Shown here: one piece after another, positions 13,967-16,610 of the stretch
Numbering within the stretch: the stretch's first letter is position 1
How the letters are laid out: each line of letters starts with the position of its first letter
From: JADDRA01 sp038233555
GTDB taxonomy: Bacteria; Actinomycetota; Acidimicrobiia; Acidimicrobiales; CADCSY01
Direction of reading: 5' to 3'
Assembly (NCBI GenBank): GCA_038233555.1
Contig: JBBSLT010000040.1
Location: 1 to 16,610 of the forward strand
DNA: 16,610 nt
Translations under genes and position numbers: made by a program
Notes under the pieces: generated by a model
Told to the model about the DNA's origin: nothing
What the model saw: the letters and a program-made list of their open reading frames with translations, nothing else
Database searches by the model: none

Positions 13967-14089
13967 CTCCACCATGTTGGGCGTGCCCCACTCGCTGGTG
14001 AGCATGGTGTCGTGGCCCAGGTGCCACCAGAAGTCATAGGCCAGGTGCTGGAGACCGGGGTCGGCCTTGGTGTCGATGACATGATCTCC
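13967..14089 (-). pseudogene. fragment of an SBP56 (selenium-binding protein / methanethiol oxidase) gene
   Basis: An open 41-codon stretch encodes LAYDFWWHLGHDTMLTSEWG followed by TPNMVE. This is a highly conserved internal piece of the SBP56 family; human SELENBP1 has the similar YDFWYQPRHNVMISTEW. Neither the N-terminal nor the C-terminal part of this ~450-residue family is present. The left end is cut at about 13967, where sequence of the membrane ORF begins in a different frame, and the right end fades about 40 bp before the leuS start codon. No start or stop of its own can be assigned. SBP56 enzymes convert methanethiol to formaldehyde, H2S and H2O2 and need the complete beta-propeller, so this piece cannot be functional as that enzyme. 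Confidence 0.75.
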
Positions 14090-14113
14090 GGCGAGGGCGG
14101 CGGGAGGTGCCGG

Positions 14114-14119
14114 TACGCT
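14114..14119 (+). promoter_or_regulatory. -10 element of leuS
   Basis: TACGCT, then 7 nt, then ATG 14127. The spacing fits a leaderless transcript and is the same as at the thioredoxin gene. The only Shine-Dalgarno-like run (GGGAGG at 14102-14107) lies about 20 nt from the ATG, too far to serve it. Confidence 0.5.
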
Positions 14120-14126
14120 GCCGTCG

Positions 14127-16610
<2,484 letters not shown>

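Noticed and set aside
13565..14005. An open frame starting MLTSEWGTPNMVEW that overlaps the fdhA N-terminus.
   Set aside because: Only its first ~13 codons are real protein-like (the SBP56 fragment). The rest is a shadow of the membrane ORF and of fdhA in another frame.

Overview
The window is a high-GC (roughly 70%), densely packed stretch of bacterial chromosome. The leucyl-tRNA synthetase with a KMGKS signature, the PAC2-family protein, the thioredoxin-TPR protein and the fused MnhA-MnhB antiporter subunit all point to an actinobacterium. The style resembles Acidimicrobiia, but that placement is an impression from protein wording and not a phylogeny.

Layout. Positions 45-1130 (minus) carry a ComEA-like DNA-binding protein and a short HExxH putative metalloprotease. 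Positions 1180-2825 hold a divergent pair, a thioredoxin/TPR protein (minus) and a PAC2-family protein (plus), driven by back-to-back promoters only 17 bp apart. Just past the stop codon of each of these two genes lies a copy of the same 40-bp double-hairpin repeat. Positions 2943-8754 (minus) form a complete Mrp/Mnh-type Na+/H+ antiporter operon in the order A+B, C, D, E, F, G, with every junction a 4-nt stop/start overlap. Positions 8899-13788 (minus) form a formate dehydrogenase operon: catalytic FdhA, a four-cluster iron-sulfur subunit FdhB, and an NrfD-type membrane anchor. Positions 13789-14126 are a divergent intergenic region containing a small membrane ORF and a truncated piece of a selenium-binding-protein/methanethiol-oxidase (SBP56) gene. 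leuS begins at 14127 (plus) and runs off the right edge.

The most important reading concerns fdhA. It is interrupted by an in-frame TGA at 13219-13221, exactly where this family carries the Sec/Cys ligand of the Mo/W centre. Eighteen nucleotides beyond the TGA begins a GGTCT apical loop on a perfect 6-bp stem, the same loop and distance as in the E. coli fdhF SECIS element. I therefore annotate one 1043-residue selenoprotein rather than two broken ORFs.

Functional picture. FdhA lacks a Tat signal, so formate is probably oxidised on the cytoplasmic side. Electrons would pass through FdhB to NrfD and the quinone pool. The Mrp operon directly downstream on the same strand would exchange protons for sodium at the same membrane. 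A functional link between the two operons is an inference from adjacency. No CRISPR array, tRNA, rRNA, insertion sequence or phage gene was seen.
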